Shown here: positions 9,565-18,816 of the stretch, piece after piece | How positions within the stretch are numbered: position 1 is the first letter of the stretch | How the letters are laid out: every line of letters begins with the position of its first letter | Source: Phocaeicola_A sp045647865 | GTDB taxonomy: Bacteria; Bacteroidota; Bacteroidia; Bacteroidales; Bacteroidaceae | DNA length: 64,000 nt | NCBI GenBank assembly: GCA_045647865.1 | Contig: JAZRMW010000005.1 | Location: forward strand, 1 to 64,000 | Reading direction: 5' to 3' | Program-made: the position numbers and the translations under genes | Notes under the pieces: model-generated | Told to the model about the DNA's origin: nothing | Database searches by the model: none | The model's input: only the letters and a program-made list of their open reading frames with translations

Positions 9565-11001
9565 TTACTTCTTTTCTTTTTTATCCTTCTTGGGAGCCAT
9601 TTTTACCTTACAATCCTTGATGTTGACGTTTCTTACCTTTCCGGTGATGTTTTCACCAGAATGGGTCACGCCGTTGAACGTACAGTTGCTGACATTGATG
9701 TCATAAATGTTTTCGCTTTCATCCAAACCGATGAGGAGGACACCATATTTGCTGCCATTCGAATTTACGTTGTGCATCCATACGTTGCGTACGGTAGGAA
9801 TGTATCCACGTTCGCACTCTTCCTTGGACTCATACTTCAGGTTGATTCGGAGTACGGCCTCTCGGCAAACACCCACTTCGACATTGCGCACAAAAACATC
9901 TTCGATGGTGCCTCCGCGGCAGGTGCTGGTCTTGATGCGGATGACGCGGTCAAGATTGGGGCTATCCATGTAGCAGTCCTCTACATAGAGTCCTTTGTAA
10001 CCTCCGGAAATTTCGCTTCCGATAACAACACCACCGTGACCGTTCTTCATTGTACAACCGCGTACGATGATGTTTTCGCTGGGGATATTCCATTTGCGTC
10101 CGTCGTTATTTCTTCCGCTTTTGATGGCAATACAGTCGTCACCGGTATTGAAAATACAATTCTCAATGAGTACATTCTTGCAAGATTCGGGGTCGCAACC
10201 GTCGCCGTTGGGACCGTCATTTTCGATGGTGACACCACGAACGATGAGGCTTTCGCACATGAGCGGATGCAGTGTCCAGAAGGGAGAATTCAAGAATGTG
10301 ACATCTTCAATTAGGACAGCTGTACAGCGATAGAGGTTCACGAATTGTGGGCGCATGGCTTCCTCCGGTGTGAATATACGTTCGTGCATTGGTGCTCCCC
10401 GTTCGCCTAATGCCAACATGCGTTTACGTCCTCCGTCGGCTTGGGTCGGTTTTCCATTATTTATCTTGTATCTTCCTGCAGCCATGTACCACCAGTGGTC
10501 AGCATCGCCTTGGGCATCCATCACACCTTTACCGGTGATGGCGATGTTGGTCTCGCCATAGGCATAGATGAGTGGGCGGGCATTGTAGCAATCCAAACCT
10601 TCCCAACGGGTAAGTACAGGGGGAAAGTAAAGGCTTTGGTCTGTGTCGAATTTCAAGACGGCATCCTTCTCGATATGCAGATTTACATTGCTTTTCAAGG
10701 TGATAGGACCTGTGTAGAATGTTCCTTTGGGGATGAACACTGTGCCTCCGCCATCCTGGTTGCAGCGAAGGATGGCTTCGTTGATGGCATCGTGGCAAGG
10801 CTCTTTCGGAGTGTTGGGTTTGGCTCCAAAATCAACGATGTTATATACGCGAGCTGGGAAAGAGGTCTGTTTGATACTCTTTTCAATTTTCTTAGCTTCC
10901 TCAAAAGCTTTGGTGATTTCGATAGGTTCGTTATCGGCCTTTTCTGCCATGACGGAGATGGGAAAGAGGAATGTGGCTATTAAAAGTAAGTTTTTCTTCA
11001 T
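9565..11001 (-). CDS. GH28 polygalacturonase-like glycoside hydrolase
   Basis: The start was set at 11001 because MKKNLLLIATFLFPISVMA is a good signal peptide; the open frame further upstream overlaps a terminator. The protein is a right-handed beta-helix with the GH28 motifs DGPNGDGCDPES, NTGDDCIAIKSG and HGGVVIGSE, which carry the catalytic aspartates and the His/Gly turn. GH28 enzymes cleave galacturonic-acid linkages in homogalacturonan or rhamnogalacturonan. It fits with the hexuronate-type transporter and the GH105-esterase encoded 4-7 kb away, although oadGAB separates them. The protein ends in a Lys-rich tail. Confidence 0.92.
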   Translation of the reverse strand: MKKNLLLIATFLFPISVMAEKADNEPIEITKAFEEAKKIEKSIKQTSFPARVYNIVDFGAKPNTPKEPCHDAINEAILRCNQDGGGTVFIPKGTFYTGPITLKSNVNLHIEKDAVLKFDTDQSLYFPPVLTRWEGLDCYNARPLIYAYGETNIAITGKGVMDAQGDADHWWYMAAGRYKINNGKPTQADGGRKRMLALGERGAPMHERIFTPEEAMRPQFVNLYRCTAVLIEDVTFLNSPFWTLHPLMCESLIVRGVTIENDGPNGDGCDPESCKNVLIENCIFNTGDDCIAIKSGRNNDGRKWNIPSENIIVRGCTMKNGHGGVVIGSEISGGYKGLYVEDCYMDSPNLDRVIRIKTSTCRGGTIEDVFVRNVEVGVCREAVLRINLKYESKEECERGYIPTVRNVWMHNVNSNGSKYGVLLIGLDESENIYDINVSNCTFNGVTHSGENITGKVRNVNIKDCKVKMAPKKDKKEKK

Positions 11002-11033
11002 GAAAGAATGTTTTTTATGGGTTATAAAAAAGT

Positions 11034-11086
11034 ACAGATTACGCCGTTTATGGATTGTATAGACAAAAATTGTCGGCGTAATCTGT
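11034..11086 (-). terminator. Terminator after oadB
   Basis: A 13-bp perfect stem pairs 11034-11046 with 11074-11086, with a small inner hairpin in the loop. On the minus strand it is followed by six T residues. It lies just beyond the oadB stop codon. Confidence 0.85.
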
Positions 11087-11095
11087 ATTTGATGT

Positions 11096-12346
11096 TTATT
11101 GCAAGAATGAAATGAGCACACCTGCGGCTACGGCTGAACCGATAACGCCTGAGATGTTACTAGACATGCAGTAATTGAGTACATGGTTCTTAGGATCGTA
11201 CTTGGTTGCGATATCGTTGGCTACACGACTGGCCATGGGGACTGCGCTGAGTCCTGTGGCTCCGATGAGCGGATTTATCTTCTGCTTTTTGCTAAAGAGA
11301 TTGAAAATCTTAACCATGAAGATTCCGCTGGCAATGGAGAGAGCAAAGGCTAAGAAACCAGCGATGACGATGCCGATAGTGGTCAAGTTGAGGAAGGCAT
11401 CGGCTGTCATTGTTGCACCAACACAGAGTCCCAAGAAGATGGTGGCTGCATTCATGATGCTGTTGCTGGCTGCATCAAACAGACGGCTGGTGTCGCTACC
11501 AATTTCTTTAATCAGATTGCCGAACATGAGCATACCTATCAATGATACTGCTGTTGGAACAAAGATGGCGACAACGGTTGTCACGACAATGGGAAAAACA
11601 ATCTTCAGTACACGCAAGTTCTTGATTTCAACTTTAGAAGATGAGAGTTTCTCCTGTTCCTTCATGTTAATCATCAGTTCTTTTTTAGAACAAGTCAACT
11701 TCACAACCAACGGAATGATAACGGGAACCAATGCCATGTAAGAATAAGCTGCAATGGCAATAGGACCAAGTAAGTGAGGAGCTAGCTTGATAGTGGTGAA
11801 AATGGCAGTAGGACCGTCTGCACCACCGATGATACCTAATGAAGCCGCTTCTTGAGGAGTGTAATCCATGAGAATCGCTACCAACAAAACAGTGAATATT
11901 CCCATCTGAGCTGCAGCTCCAAAGATGGAAAGGCGCAGATTGCGTAGCATGGGGCCGAAATCCGTCAGAGCACCCACACCCATAAAGATGATAGGAGGCA
12001 AGAAACCTGTCTTTATCAGCATGTAATAGAGAAAGTTCATGATTCCAAGTTCATGAGCAATCTCGGGCAATGACATTTTCCAAATATTCTTCATGACGCC
12101 ATTCACCTCCACCATGCCGTTGGAGTCAGCTTGTATGACGCCCATCTCGCCTCCGGGAAAGTTCGCCAACAATACACCAAAGGCTATGGGGACGAGCAAA
12201 AGCGGCTCGTAGTGCTTCTTGATTCCTAAATAGAGCAAAACGAATGCAATAGCATACATGACAAGGAACGAAGGATCAGCAATGATGTTACTGATAGCCG
12301 TCATTTCATAAAGTTTTACGAATATATCTTCCATGTTATCATCCAA
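11096..12346 (-). CDS. oadB: Oxaloacetate decarboxylase beta subunit, sodium pump
   Basis: A 416-residue membrane protein with many hydrophobic segments and the family motifs GVGALTDFGPMLRN and GIIGGADGPTAIF, which hold the aspartate involved in Na+ translocation. The beta subunit decarboxylates carboxybiotin and couples this to Na+ export. Its start overlaps the end of oadA by 8 bp, which implies translational coupling. Oxaloacetate is the expected substrate, but methylmalonyl-CoA decarboxylases use nearly identical beta subunits, so the identity rests on the alpha subunit. Confidence 0.93.
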   Translation of the reverse strand: MDDNMEDIFVKLYEMTAISNIIADPSFLVMYAIAFVLLYLGIKKHYEPLLLVPIAFGVLLANFPGGEMGVIQADSNGMVEVNGVMKNIWKMSLPEIAHELGIMNFLYYMLIKTGFLPPIIFMGVGALTDFGPMLRNLRLSIFGAAAQMGIFTVLLVAILMDYTPQEAASLGIIGGADGPTAIFTTIKLAPHLLGPIAIAAYSYMALVPVIIPLVVKLTCSKKELMINMKEQEKLSSSKVEIKNLRVLKIVFPIVVTTVVAIFVPTAVSLIGMLMFGNLIKEIGSDTSRLFDAASNSIMNAATIFLGLCVGATMTADAFLNLTTIGIVIAGFLAFALSIASGIFMVKIFNLFSKKQKINPLIGATGLSAVPMASRVANDIATKYDPKNHVLNYCMSSNISGVIGSAVAAGVLISFLQ

Positions 12347-14165
12347 TCTTCATTAATACATCATCTTCAGAAACTGAGTCACCTGGGTTGGTGCAAATGG
12401 CTGTGATGGTTCCGCCAAACTCGGCGCGAATGGCATTGTAGGTCTTCATTGCCTCCACGTAGCAAAGAACATCACCTTCATTTACTTTATCACCTACCTT
12501 CAAAGGGGTTTCCTGAGCCGTTTTGGTGAGGAAGAATTTTCCTTCCAAGGGAGATAGAACTTCCTTTCCTTCTCCTACGGAAGCTGCCGTTGCCGCTTGT
12601 GTGGCTTCGGGCTGTACGTCTCCATAGGCTACAGTCACACGGTAAGCTGTACCGTTCACATCGATGGTCAAAGTCTGAGGTTCGGTAGGAGCTGTGCCTG
12701 CTTTCTTTTCCATGCGGCGTTTCTCTACATCCTCCAGGAAGTCTTGTTTGGCCTTTCCACTCTTGTAAGCTTCGTACTGTGCCGGATGCATTGCATATTC
12801 GAATAATTCTTCGTCGTCTTGTCCCGTCTCCCAACCTTTTTCCTTCATCAACAAGCGGAATTTGTCAAGGGCATCGGGATAATTCTCTTGTGGATTGCCT
12901 GTGAAGAATTTGCGTCCTTCCTTTTCAGCCTTTTCCACAATCTCGGGCGCCAATTCACCTGGGAGTCGTCCGGCTTTTCCAAGAAGCATATCCCAAATAT
13001 CGTCGGCAATCATACCCCAACGCTCCTTGCCCTTTTCCATCTGCATGACATTCATCAATGCAAGATTCTTTACATATTGGCTGAATGGGGTAACCAATGG
13101 GGGATATCCTACACGTGGCCAAACGTAAGCAACTTCGTTGAAGAGCTTGATAAGAAGTTCGTCTTGTGTCATGAACTTCATGTTGCGCTTGGCTTTGTAT
13201 TTGTTGATGCTCTCGAGGTTGGTCTCGAGGTCAGCCATCAATGAACCCATCATGCCACCCGGCAGCCCTGGGCCAATGAGCAATGAATTCATCAGACGAT
13301 TCTTGGGTGAAATATAGAGACCAAGGAAATCATCCATGAATTCTTGTACCAATGAACGCACTTTCATATAAGCCTCCATGTTGATTTCAGGAACCTGGAA
13401 ACCTGCATCTTTCAACATTGCCTGTACGCTGATGATATCGGCGTGGCCTGTTCCCCATGAAAGAGGCTCCATGCCTACATCCACATAATCACATCCTGCC
13501 TCGCACACCTCCAAAATGGAAGCCATGTTGAAGCCGGGACCTGCATGGGAGTGGTATTGGATGGAGATATCCTTGATAGCTTTAATGCCTGCTACAATCT
13601 TACCCAGTGAAACAGGGCGTCCGATACCTGCCATATCCTTGATGCAGATTTCATCAGCTCCCAACTCGATAAGTTGTTTGGCCATGTTTACATAATATTC
13701 AACTGTGTGAATAGGAGAGTGGGTGATACTGAGAGCACATTGTGAAATCATTCCGGCAGCTTTGGCATACTCGATGGATGGAGCTATGTTGCGGATGTCG
13801 TTCAATCCACAAAAGGTACGGGTGATATCTGTTCCCTGTGCTTTCTTTACTTTGTAAAAGAGTTTGCGAACGTCTGCAGGTACGGGACTCATACGTAAAC
13901 CGTTCAAGGCACGGTCCAACATGTGGGTCTGTATGCCTGCTTCGTGAAAAGGCTTTGTCCATTGACGTACGGCATTGTTGGGATTCTCACCGAAAAGCAG
14001 ATTCACCTGTTCGAATCCACCACCGTTGGTTTCTACTCGTGCAAAACAGCCCATCTCTATAATGGCTGGAGCCACTTTCATCAATTGATCTACGCGAGGT
14101 ACATATTTTCCGGCACTCTGCCACATGTCGCGGAAAACTAAACTGAATTTAACTTCTCTCTTCAT
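12339..14165 (-). CDS. oadA: Oxaloacetate decarboxylase alpha subunit with fused biotin carrier
   Basis: A 608-residue protein with an N-terminal carboxyltransferase TIM barrel, containing the active-site lysine segment EICIKDMAGIG and the metal-binding HSH motif, a linker, and a C-terminal biotin domain with the EAMK lysine site. It transfers the carboxyl group of oxaloacetate to biotin. The entry strand reads FRDMWQSAGKY where most enzymes read RDAHQSL, and ETNGGGFEQ where most read WGGATFD, so this is a divergent branch. It lies between oadG and oadB in the order oadG-oadA-oadB. Confidence 0.88.
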   Translation of the reverse strand: MKREVKFSLVFRDMWQSAGKYVPRVDQLMKVAPAIIEMGCFARVETNGGGFEQVNLLFGENPNNAVRQWTKPFHEAGIQTHMLDRALNGLRMSPVPADVRKLFYKVKKAQGTDITRTFCGLNDIRNIAPSIEYAKAAGMISQCALSITHSPIHTVEYYVNMAKQLIELGADEICIKDMAGIGRPVSLGKIVAGIKAIKDISIQYHSHAGPGFNMASILEVCEAGCDYVDVGMEPLSWGTGHADIISVQAMLKDAGFQVPEINMEAYMKVRSLVQEFMDDFLGLYISPKNRLMNSLLIGPGLPGGMMGSLMADLETNLESINKYKAKRNMKFMTQDELLIKLFNEVAYVWPRVGYPPLVTPFSQYVKNLALMNVMQMEKGKERWGMIADDIWDMLLGKAGRLPGELAPEIVEKAEKEGRKFFTGNPQENYPDALDKFRLLMKEKGWETGQDDEELFEYAMHPAQYEAYKSGKAKQDFLEDVEKRRMEKKAGTAPTEPQTLTIDVNGTAYRVTVAYGDVQPEATQAATAASVGEGKEVLSPLEGKFFLTKTAQETPLKVGDKVNEGDVLCYVEAMKTYNAIRAEFGGTITAICTNPGDSVSEDDVLMKIG

Positions 14166-14217
14166 GTATATCTTTTTTCTTTATTTTATATTTCGCTTTT
14201 CTAATACCTTGTCACTT

Positions 14218-14481
14218 TCAAATCCTCTCTACTTTCATTACCTTACCTTTACCGCTAGTTACGATATTTACCGCACCCTTAATAGCAGCCATGGTATTAG
14301 GGTCTATCACCGTGGAAGTTGTTGCAGCTACCGTTGCTTTTTTTGCAATTTTCTCTTCTGGTGCCATTTTGTTGACAATGGCGATAAGGAGTTTACTCAG
14401 ATTGATAATGATGAGTAGGATTGTGAACACGGTTATCATGCCCACAGCCATTAACATCAGTCCGAAACTTAGATTTTCCAT
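14218..14481 (-). CDS. oadG: Oxaloacetate decarboxylase gamma subunit
   Basis: An 87-residue protein with one N-terminal membrane helix (FGLMLMAVGMITVFTILLIIINL) and a short charged tail, the layout of OadG, which anchors the alpha subunit to the membrane beta subunit. It is the first gene of the oad operon, 52 bp before oadA. Confidence 0.88.
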   Translation of the reverse strand: MENLSFGLMLMAVGMITVFTILLIIINLSKLLIAIVNKMAPEEKIAKKATVAATTSTVIDPNTMAAIKGAVNIVTSGKGKVMKVERI

Positions 14482-14552
14482 AGATTTTTCTATATTGTTA
14501 TGTTTATTTTATTCAAAGGAATGATCTCGCGACCTTTTGGCCGAATTTCGTA

Positions 14553-14560
14553 CAAAAGTA
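14553..14560 (-). promoter_or_regulatory. Probable -7 element of the oad operon promoter
   Basis: TACTTTTG on the minus strand matches TAnnTTTG about 70 bp upstream of oadG. A clear TTTG -33 element was not seen at the usual distance. Confidence 0.45.
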
Positions 14561-14671
14561 CAGCTTTTTGGCTAAATGTGTGCGTGCACTTTACCCAAAA
14601 AATATTAAAAAGTGATATAATGGTTGCTTTTTGCATATTTATACACGGTGTTTGGTGTGTTAAAATAAAGA

Positions 14672-14703
14672 AAAGGGGCATTCCGCTTTGGAATACCCCT
14701 TTT
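14672..14703 (-). terminator. Terminator after the hexuronate-type MFS gene
   Basis: An inverted repeat of aaaggggtattcc type (G-U wobble on the minus strand) with a 5-nt loop is followed on the minus strand by a T-rich run. It lies 30 bp past the transporter stop codon. Confidence 0.8.
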
Positions 14704-14732
14704 GGTTAAAGTTCTGAATGTTTAATGTCAAA

Positions 14733-16196
14733 TTAGCGAACCACGATAGGTTTGTATTTCGGAACAAGAGTCTTCATGATAGACCAAGCAACCAAGTAAG
14801 CTACGGCACAGATGCAGAATACAATCATGTAACCAGCTTGTTTGCCTTCGAATCCCATGAAAGTGAAAGCTTGTCCAGCTTCTTCTGAATAAGTGAACAA
14901 TGCACCAGCACCCTTGTTGATGAGGAATGAACCGATGCCTCCGGCCATACCTCCGATACCTGTAATGGTGGCGATGGCGCTCTTCGGGAACATGTCACCG
15001 ATGGTAGAGAAGAGGTTAGCACTCCAAGCTTGATGTCCAGCACCGGCAAGACCGATGATGATAGCGGGCCACCATACAGAGATTTCACCAGCACTCTGAG
15101 CGAACAATGCAGGCAGAGGCAAGAAGGCGAAGATAAGCATTGCCTTCATACGTCCGGCATAAGGATTCATACCTTGCTTTTCAACGAAGAGCTTGGGCAG
15201 ATAGCCACCGTAGAGTGAGAGGATGGTAACGATGAGGTACAGCGTGAAGATGAGCATGATACCCATTGAAGATGATGAGCTGTATCCATACTGGTCTGAG
15301 AAGTAGGCTGGGGCCCAGAACAGATAGAACCACCATACACCGTCGGTGAAGAACTTACCAACAGCAAAGGCCCATGTCTGCTTGAATTTGAAGCACTCCA
15401 AGAATGAGAGTTTGCGCTCGGGAGCACCTTCTGCCTGAGCAGGTTCGTCGTCCTTGTCCTGTTCGATGTATTCCAACTCAGCCTTGTTCACATACTTGCT
15501 TTCGCGGGGTTTGCTGTAGAGGAATACCCAGAAGAACATCCACAGGAAGCCGAGGGCACCGATGATGATGAAGGCCATCTCCCAACCGCCTCCGATGCCT
15601 TTGTCCTTGAAGTACTGGGCCAGCAAGGGGATAGTGGCAGGGGCAGCAAGTGCACCAACAGAGGCACCTGCATTGAATACTGAAGTGGCGAATGCACGGT
15701 CCTTTTTGGGGAAGTACTCGGCAGTAGTCTTAATGGCTGCGGGGAAGTTACCTGCCTCACCGAGAGCCAATATACAACGTGCAGCAATGAAGAACCATAC
15801 GCTGACTGTTGCGATAGAAACGGCGATAGCACCAGTTGCAGCAGTCATCTCTGCGACTGAACTAATACCTTCAACCTGCATAGTAGCCCATCCGCAAGCA
15901 GCGTGCAAGCAAGCACCGGCACTCCATACTCCGATAGCCCAAAGGAAACCCTTCTTGGTGCCCATCCAGTCAACAAAGCGACCGGCAAAGAGCATGCAGA
16001 TTGCATACACGATTGAGAATACTGCGGTGATGTCACCATAATTTGCGTCCGTCCAGTGGAACTCGGGCGCGATAAAATCTTTCCAGGTAAGCGAAAGTAC
16101 CTGACGGTCCATGTAGTTGACCGTAGTGGCGACGAACAGCAGAGCGCACATCACCCATCTGAAATTGGTCTTTTTGTAGTTTTGATTGATACCCAT
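14733..16196 (-). CDS. exuT: MFS transporter of the hexuronate (ExuT) family
   Basis: The start was placed at the ATG at 16196 (MGINQNYKKTNFRWVM), because the longer frame overlaps the promoter. The 487-residue protein has about twelve hydrophobic segments and the N-terminal pattern TTVNYMDRQVLSL typical of anion:cation symporters of the hexuronate/ExuT branch. It would import galacturonate or unsaturated uronides across the inner membrane. It is divergently transcribed from the GH105-esterase gene through a shared ~130-bp promoter region, which supports a joint role in pectin catabolism. The gene symbol is a family-level guess. Confidence 0.8.
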   Translation of the reverse strand: MGINQNYKKTNFRWVMCALLFVATTVNYMDRQVLSLTWKDFIAPEFHWTDANYGDITAVFSIVYAICMLFAGRFVDWMGTKKGFLWAIGVWSAGACLHAACGWATMQVEGISSVAEMTAATGAIAVSIATVSVWFFIAARCILALGEAGNFPAAIKTTAEYFPKKDRAFATSVFNAGASVGALAAPATIPLLAQYFKDKGIGGGWEMAFIIIGALGFLWMFFWVFLYSKPRESKYVNKAELEYIEQDKDDEPAQAEGAPERKLSFLECFKFKQTWAFAVGKFFTDGVWWFYLFWAPAYFSDQYGYSSSSSMGIMLIFTLYLIVTILSLYGGYLPKLFVEKQGMNPYAGRMKAMLIFAFLPLPALFAQSAGEISVWWPAIIIGLAGAGHQAWSANLFSTIGDMFPKSAIATITGIGGMAGGIGSFLINKGAGALFTYSEEAGQAFTFMGFEGKQAGYMIVFCICAVAYLVAWSIMKTLVPKYKPIVVR

Positions 16197-16234
16197 GATA
16201 CCAGTTAATTTGATTAGTAAATGAATTTTGTCGC

Positions 16235-16266
16235 CAAAGGTACTGCCTTTTTCTTGGATTAACAAA
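16235..16266 (-). promoter_or_regulatory. Promoter of the MFS transporter gene
   Basis: TACCTTTG (16235-16242, minus strand) and TTTG (16263-16266) are separated by 20 bp, an excellent fit to the Bacteroidota consensus. It overlaps the opposite-strand promoter, so both genes may answer to one regulator. Confidence 0.7.
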
Positions 16267-16284
16267 AAAAAATGGATAATTTTG
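16254..16284 (+). promoter_or_regulatory. Promoter of the GH105-esterase gene
   Basis: TAATTTTG (16277-16284) fits TAnnTTTG and TTGG (16254-16257) lies 19 bp upstream as a weak -33 element. The ATG is 43 bp downstream. Confidence 0.65.
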
Positions 16285-16326
16285 CGCCCATATAGAAGTC
16301 TATCATCTAATTAACAACTTATAAGA

Positions 16327-18249
16327 ATGAAAAAAAACTTGTTATCCTTGTGTGGAGCGCTAGCTCTGCTGTTGGTATCGCCTGTGCGTACTTACTCGCA
16401 GGAAATTAGTAAAAAACTTCCTATGTCAGTACGTTTGGCTGAGTCGGAGATGGTTCGTTGTCCTGAGTCATGGCAACTTGATTTCCAACCCAAGTTAAAG
16501 TGGGATTACTGTCATGGCGTTGAGTTGCAGGCATTCCTGCGTTTGGAAGAAATGTATGGTGACAGTCGTTATTTCGATTATGCTGAAGCTTATTGTGATA
16601 CTATGGTGCGTGAAGATGGTACGGTGGTTGCATACAAGTTGACCGATTACAGCCTCGACCGAGTGAATACCGGTAAGATACTATTAAATATGTACACGCG
16701 TACGGGTGAGGAGAAGTACAAGAAAGCACTTGACCTTTTCTTCTCTCAGTTCAAAGACCAGCCCCGCACCAAGGAAGGAGGTTTCTGGCACAAGAAAGTC
16801 TATCCTCATCAGATGTGGCTCGACGGCCTTTACATGGGTTGTCCCTTCTATGCTGAGTATGCTGCCCGTTTTGATAAGCCCGAGGTGTTTCAGGATGTCA
16901 TCAATCAATTTTGTGTAGTGGCCCGTCATACTTATGATGCTCCTACTGGCCTCTATAAACATGCCTGGGACGAGAGTCGCGAGATGTTCTGGTGTAATAA
17001 GGAAAACGGTCAGAGTGCCCATTCGTGGGGGCGTGCTATGGGATGGTTTGCCATGGCTTTGGTAGAATCGTTGGAGTTTATTCCTGTAGATGAGCCCAAC
17101 CGCGACTCCTTGTTGGCTATTCTTGACAATGTTGTCAAGCAAATCGAACGTTATCAGGACAAGAAAAGTGGCCTTTGGTATCAGGTGCTCGACCGTAGTG
17201 GCGACAAGGGGAACTATCTCGAATCTACCGTATCGGCCATGTTTATCTACTCAATCTATAAGGGTATCCGTTTAGGAGTGGTGCCGGCTGAATACATGAC
17301 AGTTGCTGATCGTGGTTTTGATGCCTTCGTAAAGCGCTTCATCAAAGTTGGAAAGAAAGGGGTGGTTTCTATCACCGACTGTTGTGCTGTGGCCGGACTG
17401 GGTGGCAAGAACAACCGTTCGGGTGACTACGACTACTACATCAACGAACTTATCCGTGATAATGACCCTAAGGCTATTGGTCCCTTCATCAATGCCTGTC
17501 TTGAGCGTGAACGTCTGCAACCTCATGACGGTCCTGTGACTGTTGAGAACAAGGGGAAAATTCGTGTTCTGATGATTGGAGACTCTACCATGGCCAACAA
17601 GGATACCAGCAAGGGTAGTCCCGAGCGTGGTTGGGGAATGGTGCTCCAGCACTTCTTTACTGATGCGGTGGAGGTGGATAACCATGCACAGAACGGACGC
17701 AGTACCAAGAGCTTCATCAACGAAGGACGTTGGGACAAGGTGCTGGCCCGCATCCGTCCGGGCGACTATGTGTTTATTCAGTTCGGGCACAACGATGAGA
17801 AGTACAAGAAGGAGAAGGTGTATACTGCCCCTGGCAGTACGTTCGATGCCAACCTGCGTCGTTTTGTGCTCGAGGCTCGTCAGCGTGGCGGCATTCCAGT
17901 GCTGTTCAATGCCATTGTACGCCGCAAGTTCGATGGTCAGCGTCTGACAGATACTCACAAGGATTACCTCTTCTCGCCGCGTCGTGTGGCCGAGCAGTTG
18001 GATGTTTACTTTGTGGATGCCAATGCCATCACTCATGGTATAGTGGAGCCTATGGGGCCTGAGGATTCCAAGCGACTGTTTATGTGGTTGCCTAAAGGCT
18101 CTCCCTCGCATCCCAAAGGGTTGCAGGACGACACTCATCTGAATGTCTATGGGGCACACCGTGTGGCATGGTCGCTTATCTCGGCTGTGTGCAACCAAGT
18201 GCCTCGCTTGGAGCAGCATGTGAAGTACTATGATTTCAGTAACCTCTGA
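16327..18249 (+). CDS. GH105 unsaturated uronyl hydrolase fused to an SGNH rhamnogalacturonan acetylesterase
   Basis: A 640-residue secreted protein with a signal peptide. Residues ~30-385 match GH105 (YteR-like), with WDYCHGVEL near residue 60 and Asp166 in MWLDGLYMG. Residues ~412-635 form an SGNH hydrolase with the four block motifs: GDS with Ser420, NGRS, GHND near 487, and DDTH with Asp601 and His604, as in rhamnogalacturonan acetylesterases (CE12). One chain could thus remove acetyl groups and the terminal unsaturated uronic acid left by a lyase. It pairs with the divergent hexuronate transporter and the nearby GH28 gene; no polysaccharide lyase is in the window. Confidence 0.9.
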   Translation: MKKNLLSLCGALALLLVSPVRTYSQEISKKLPMSVRLAESEMVRCPESWQLDFQPKLKWDYCHGVELQAFLRLEEMYGDSRYFDYAEAYCDTMVREDGTVVAYKLTDYSLDRVNTGKILLNMYTRTGEEKYKKALDLFFSQFKDQPRTKEGGFWHKKVYPHQMWLDGLYMGCPFYAEYAARFDKPEVFQDVINQFCVVARHTYDAPTGLYKHAWDESREMFWCNKENGQSAHSWGRAMGWFAMALVESLEFIPVDEPNRDSLLAILDNVVKQIERYQDKKSGLWYQVLDRSGDKGNYLESTVSAMFIYSIYKGIRLGVVPAEYMTVADRGFDAFVKRFIKVGKKGVVSITDCCAVAGLGGKNNRSGDYDYYINELIRDNDPKAIGPFINACLERERLQPHDGPVTVENKGKIRVLMIGDSTMANKDTSKGSPERGWGMVLQHFFTDAVEVDNHAQNGRSTKSFINEGRWDKVLARIRPGDYVFIQFGHNDEKYKKEKVYTAPGSTFDANLRRFVLEARQRGGIPVLFNAIVRRKFDGQRLTDTHKDYLFSPRRVAEQLDVYFVDANAITHGIVEPMGPEDSKRLFMWLPKGSPSHPKGLQDDTHLNVYGAHRVAWSLISAVCNQVPRLEQHVKYYDFSNL

Positions 18250-18270
18250 TTGAAGAGGGAGGATATAGCG

Positions 18271-18300
18271 AAGGGCGCGCCGGAGACGGTGCGCCCTTTT
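18271..18300 (+). terminator. Terminator after the GH105-esterase gene
   Basis: A 12-bp stem (one G-T pair) closed by a GAGA tetraloop (18283-18286) is followed by eight T residues. A strong intrinsic terminator. Confidence 0.9.
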
Positions 18301-18309
18301 TTTGTGGGG

Positions 18310-18408
18310 TGGATGGAGGAACTAGGGGTGGATGGTGGGGTGGACTAGACTAGACAAACTAGATGGCCTAGAGGAACTAAATAGCTTAGAGCTTCTATAT
18401 AGTCTAGG
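18310..18408. repeat. CTAG-rich spacer repeat flanking folB
   Basis: The spacer between the GH105 terminator and folB holds six CTAG tetramers in about 100 bp, in degenerate direct repeats of the type gactaga. Two more CTAG sites occur on the other side of folB (18800-18825). No coding frame is supported here. Confidence 0.6.
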
Positions 18409-18410
18409 GA

Positions 18411-18779
18411 CTATCGCTTGACTTCGATTCTGATGCCGGCGGCGGGGATGTCGGCTCCCATGGGAGGGTTTTGCTTCATCACCTCGATCTTGAGGGAGTC
18501 GATGGTGGGGAAGTCCTGCAGAAGGCGGCGGGCAATGCGGCCGGCCACGTGCTCGAGAAGTGCGGAGGGAGTGGACATTTCGTCCTTGACGGCAGCGTGG
18601 ATGTCGGCGTAGCTGATGGTGCCTTCGAGACAGTCGGACTGGAGGGCTTCGTCGAATCGGGTGGCTATTTCCAGTGAGACGGTGAACTGGGCACCGACGA
18701 GGCGCTCTTGGGGCATCACACCGTGGTGGGCGTGGAAGTGTATTTGGGGAAGGAGGATGGTGGTGGAGAGGATGGTCAT
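18411..18779 (-). CDS. folB: Dihydroneopterin aldolase
   Basis: A 122-residue protein with the FolB pattern FHAHHGVMPQERLVGAQF near the N-terminus, LEGTISYADI in the middle and the late segment SLKIEVMKQNPPMGADI. It converts dihydroneopterin to 6-hydroxymethyl-dihydropterin in folate synthesis. The length is normal for the family. It is followed on the same strand by nothing before the terminator of the convergent GH105 gene. Confidence 0.93.
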   Translation of the reverse strand: MTILSTTILLPQIHFHAHHGVMPQERLVGAQFTVSLEIATRFDEALQSDCLEGTISYADIHAAVKDEMSTPSALLEHVAGRIARRLLQDFPTIDSLKIEVMKQNPPMGADIPAAGIRIEVKR

Positions 18780-18816
18780 GGGGAATTGGTTTGATGGGGT
18801 TGATGGACTAGATTGT

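Noticed and set aside
14005..14025. tRNA-like ttcgaatcc word
   Set aside because: It lies within the oadA coding sequence and has no cloverleaf around it.
14490..14681. 63-codon minus-strand frame upstream of oadG
   Set aside because: It overlaps the likely oad promoter and the transporter terminator and has no protein features.
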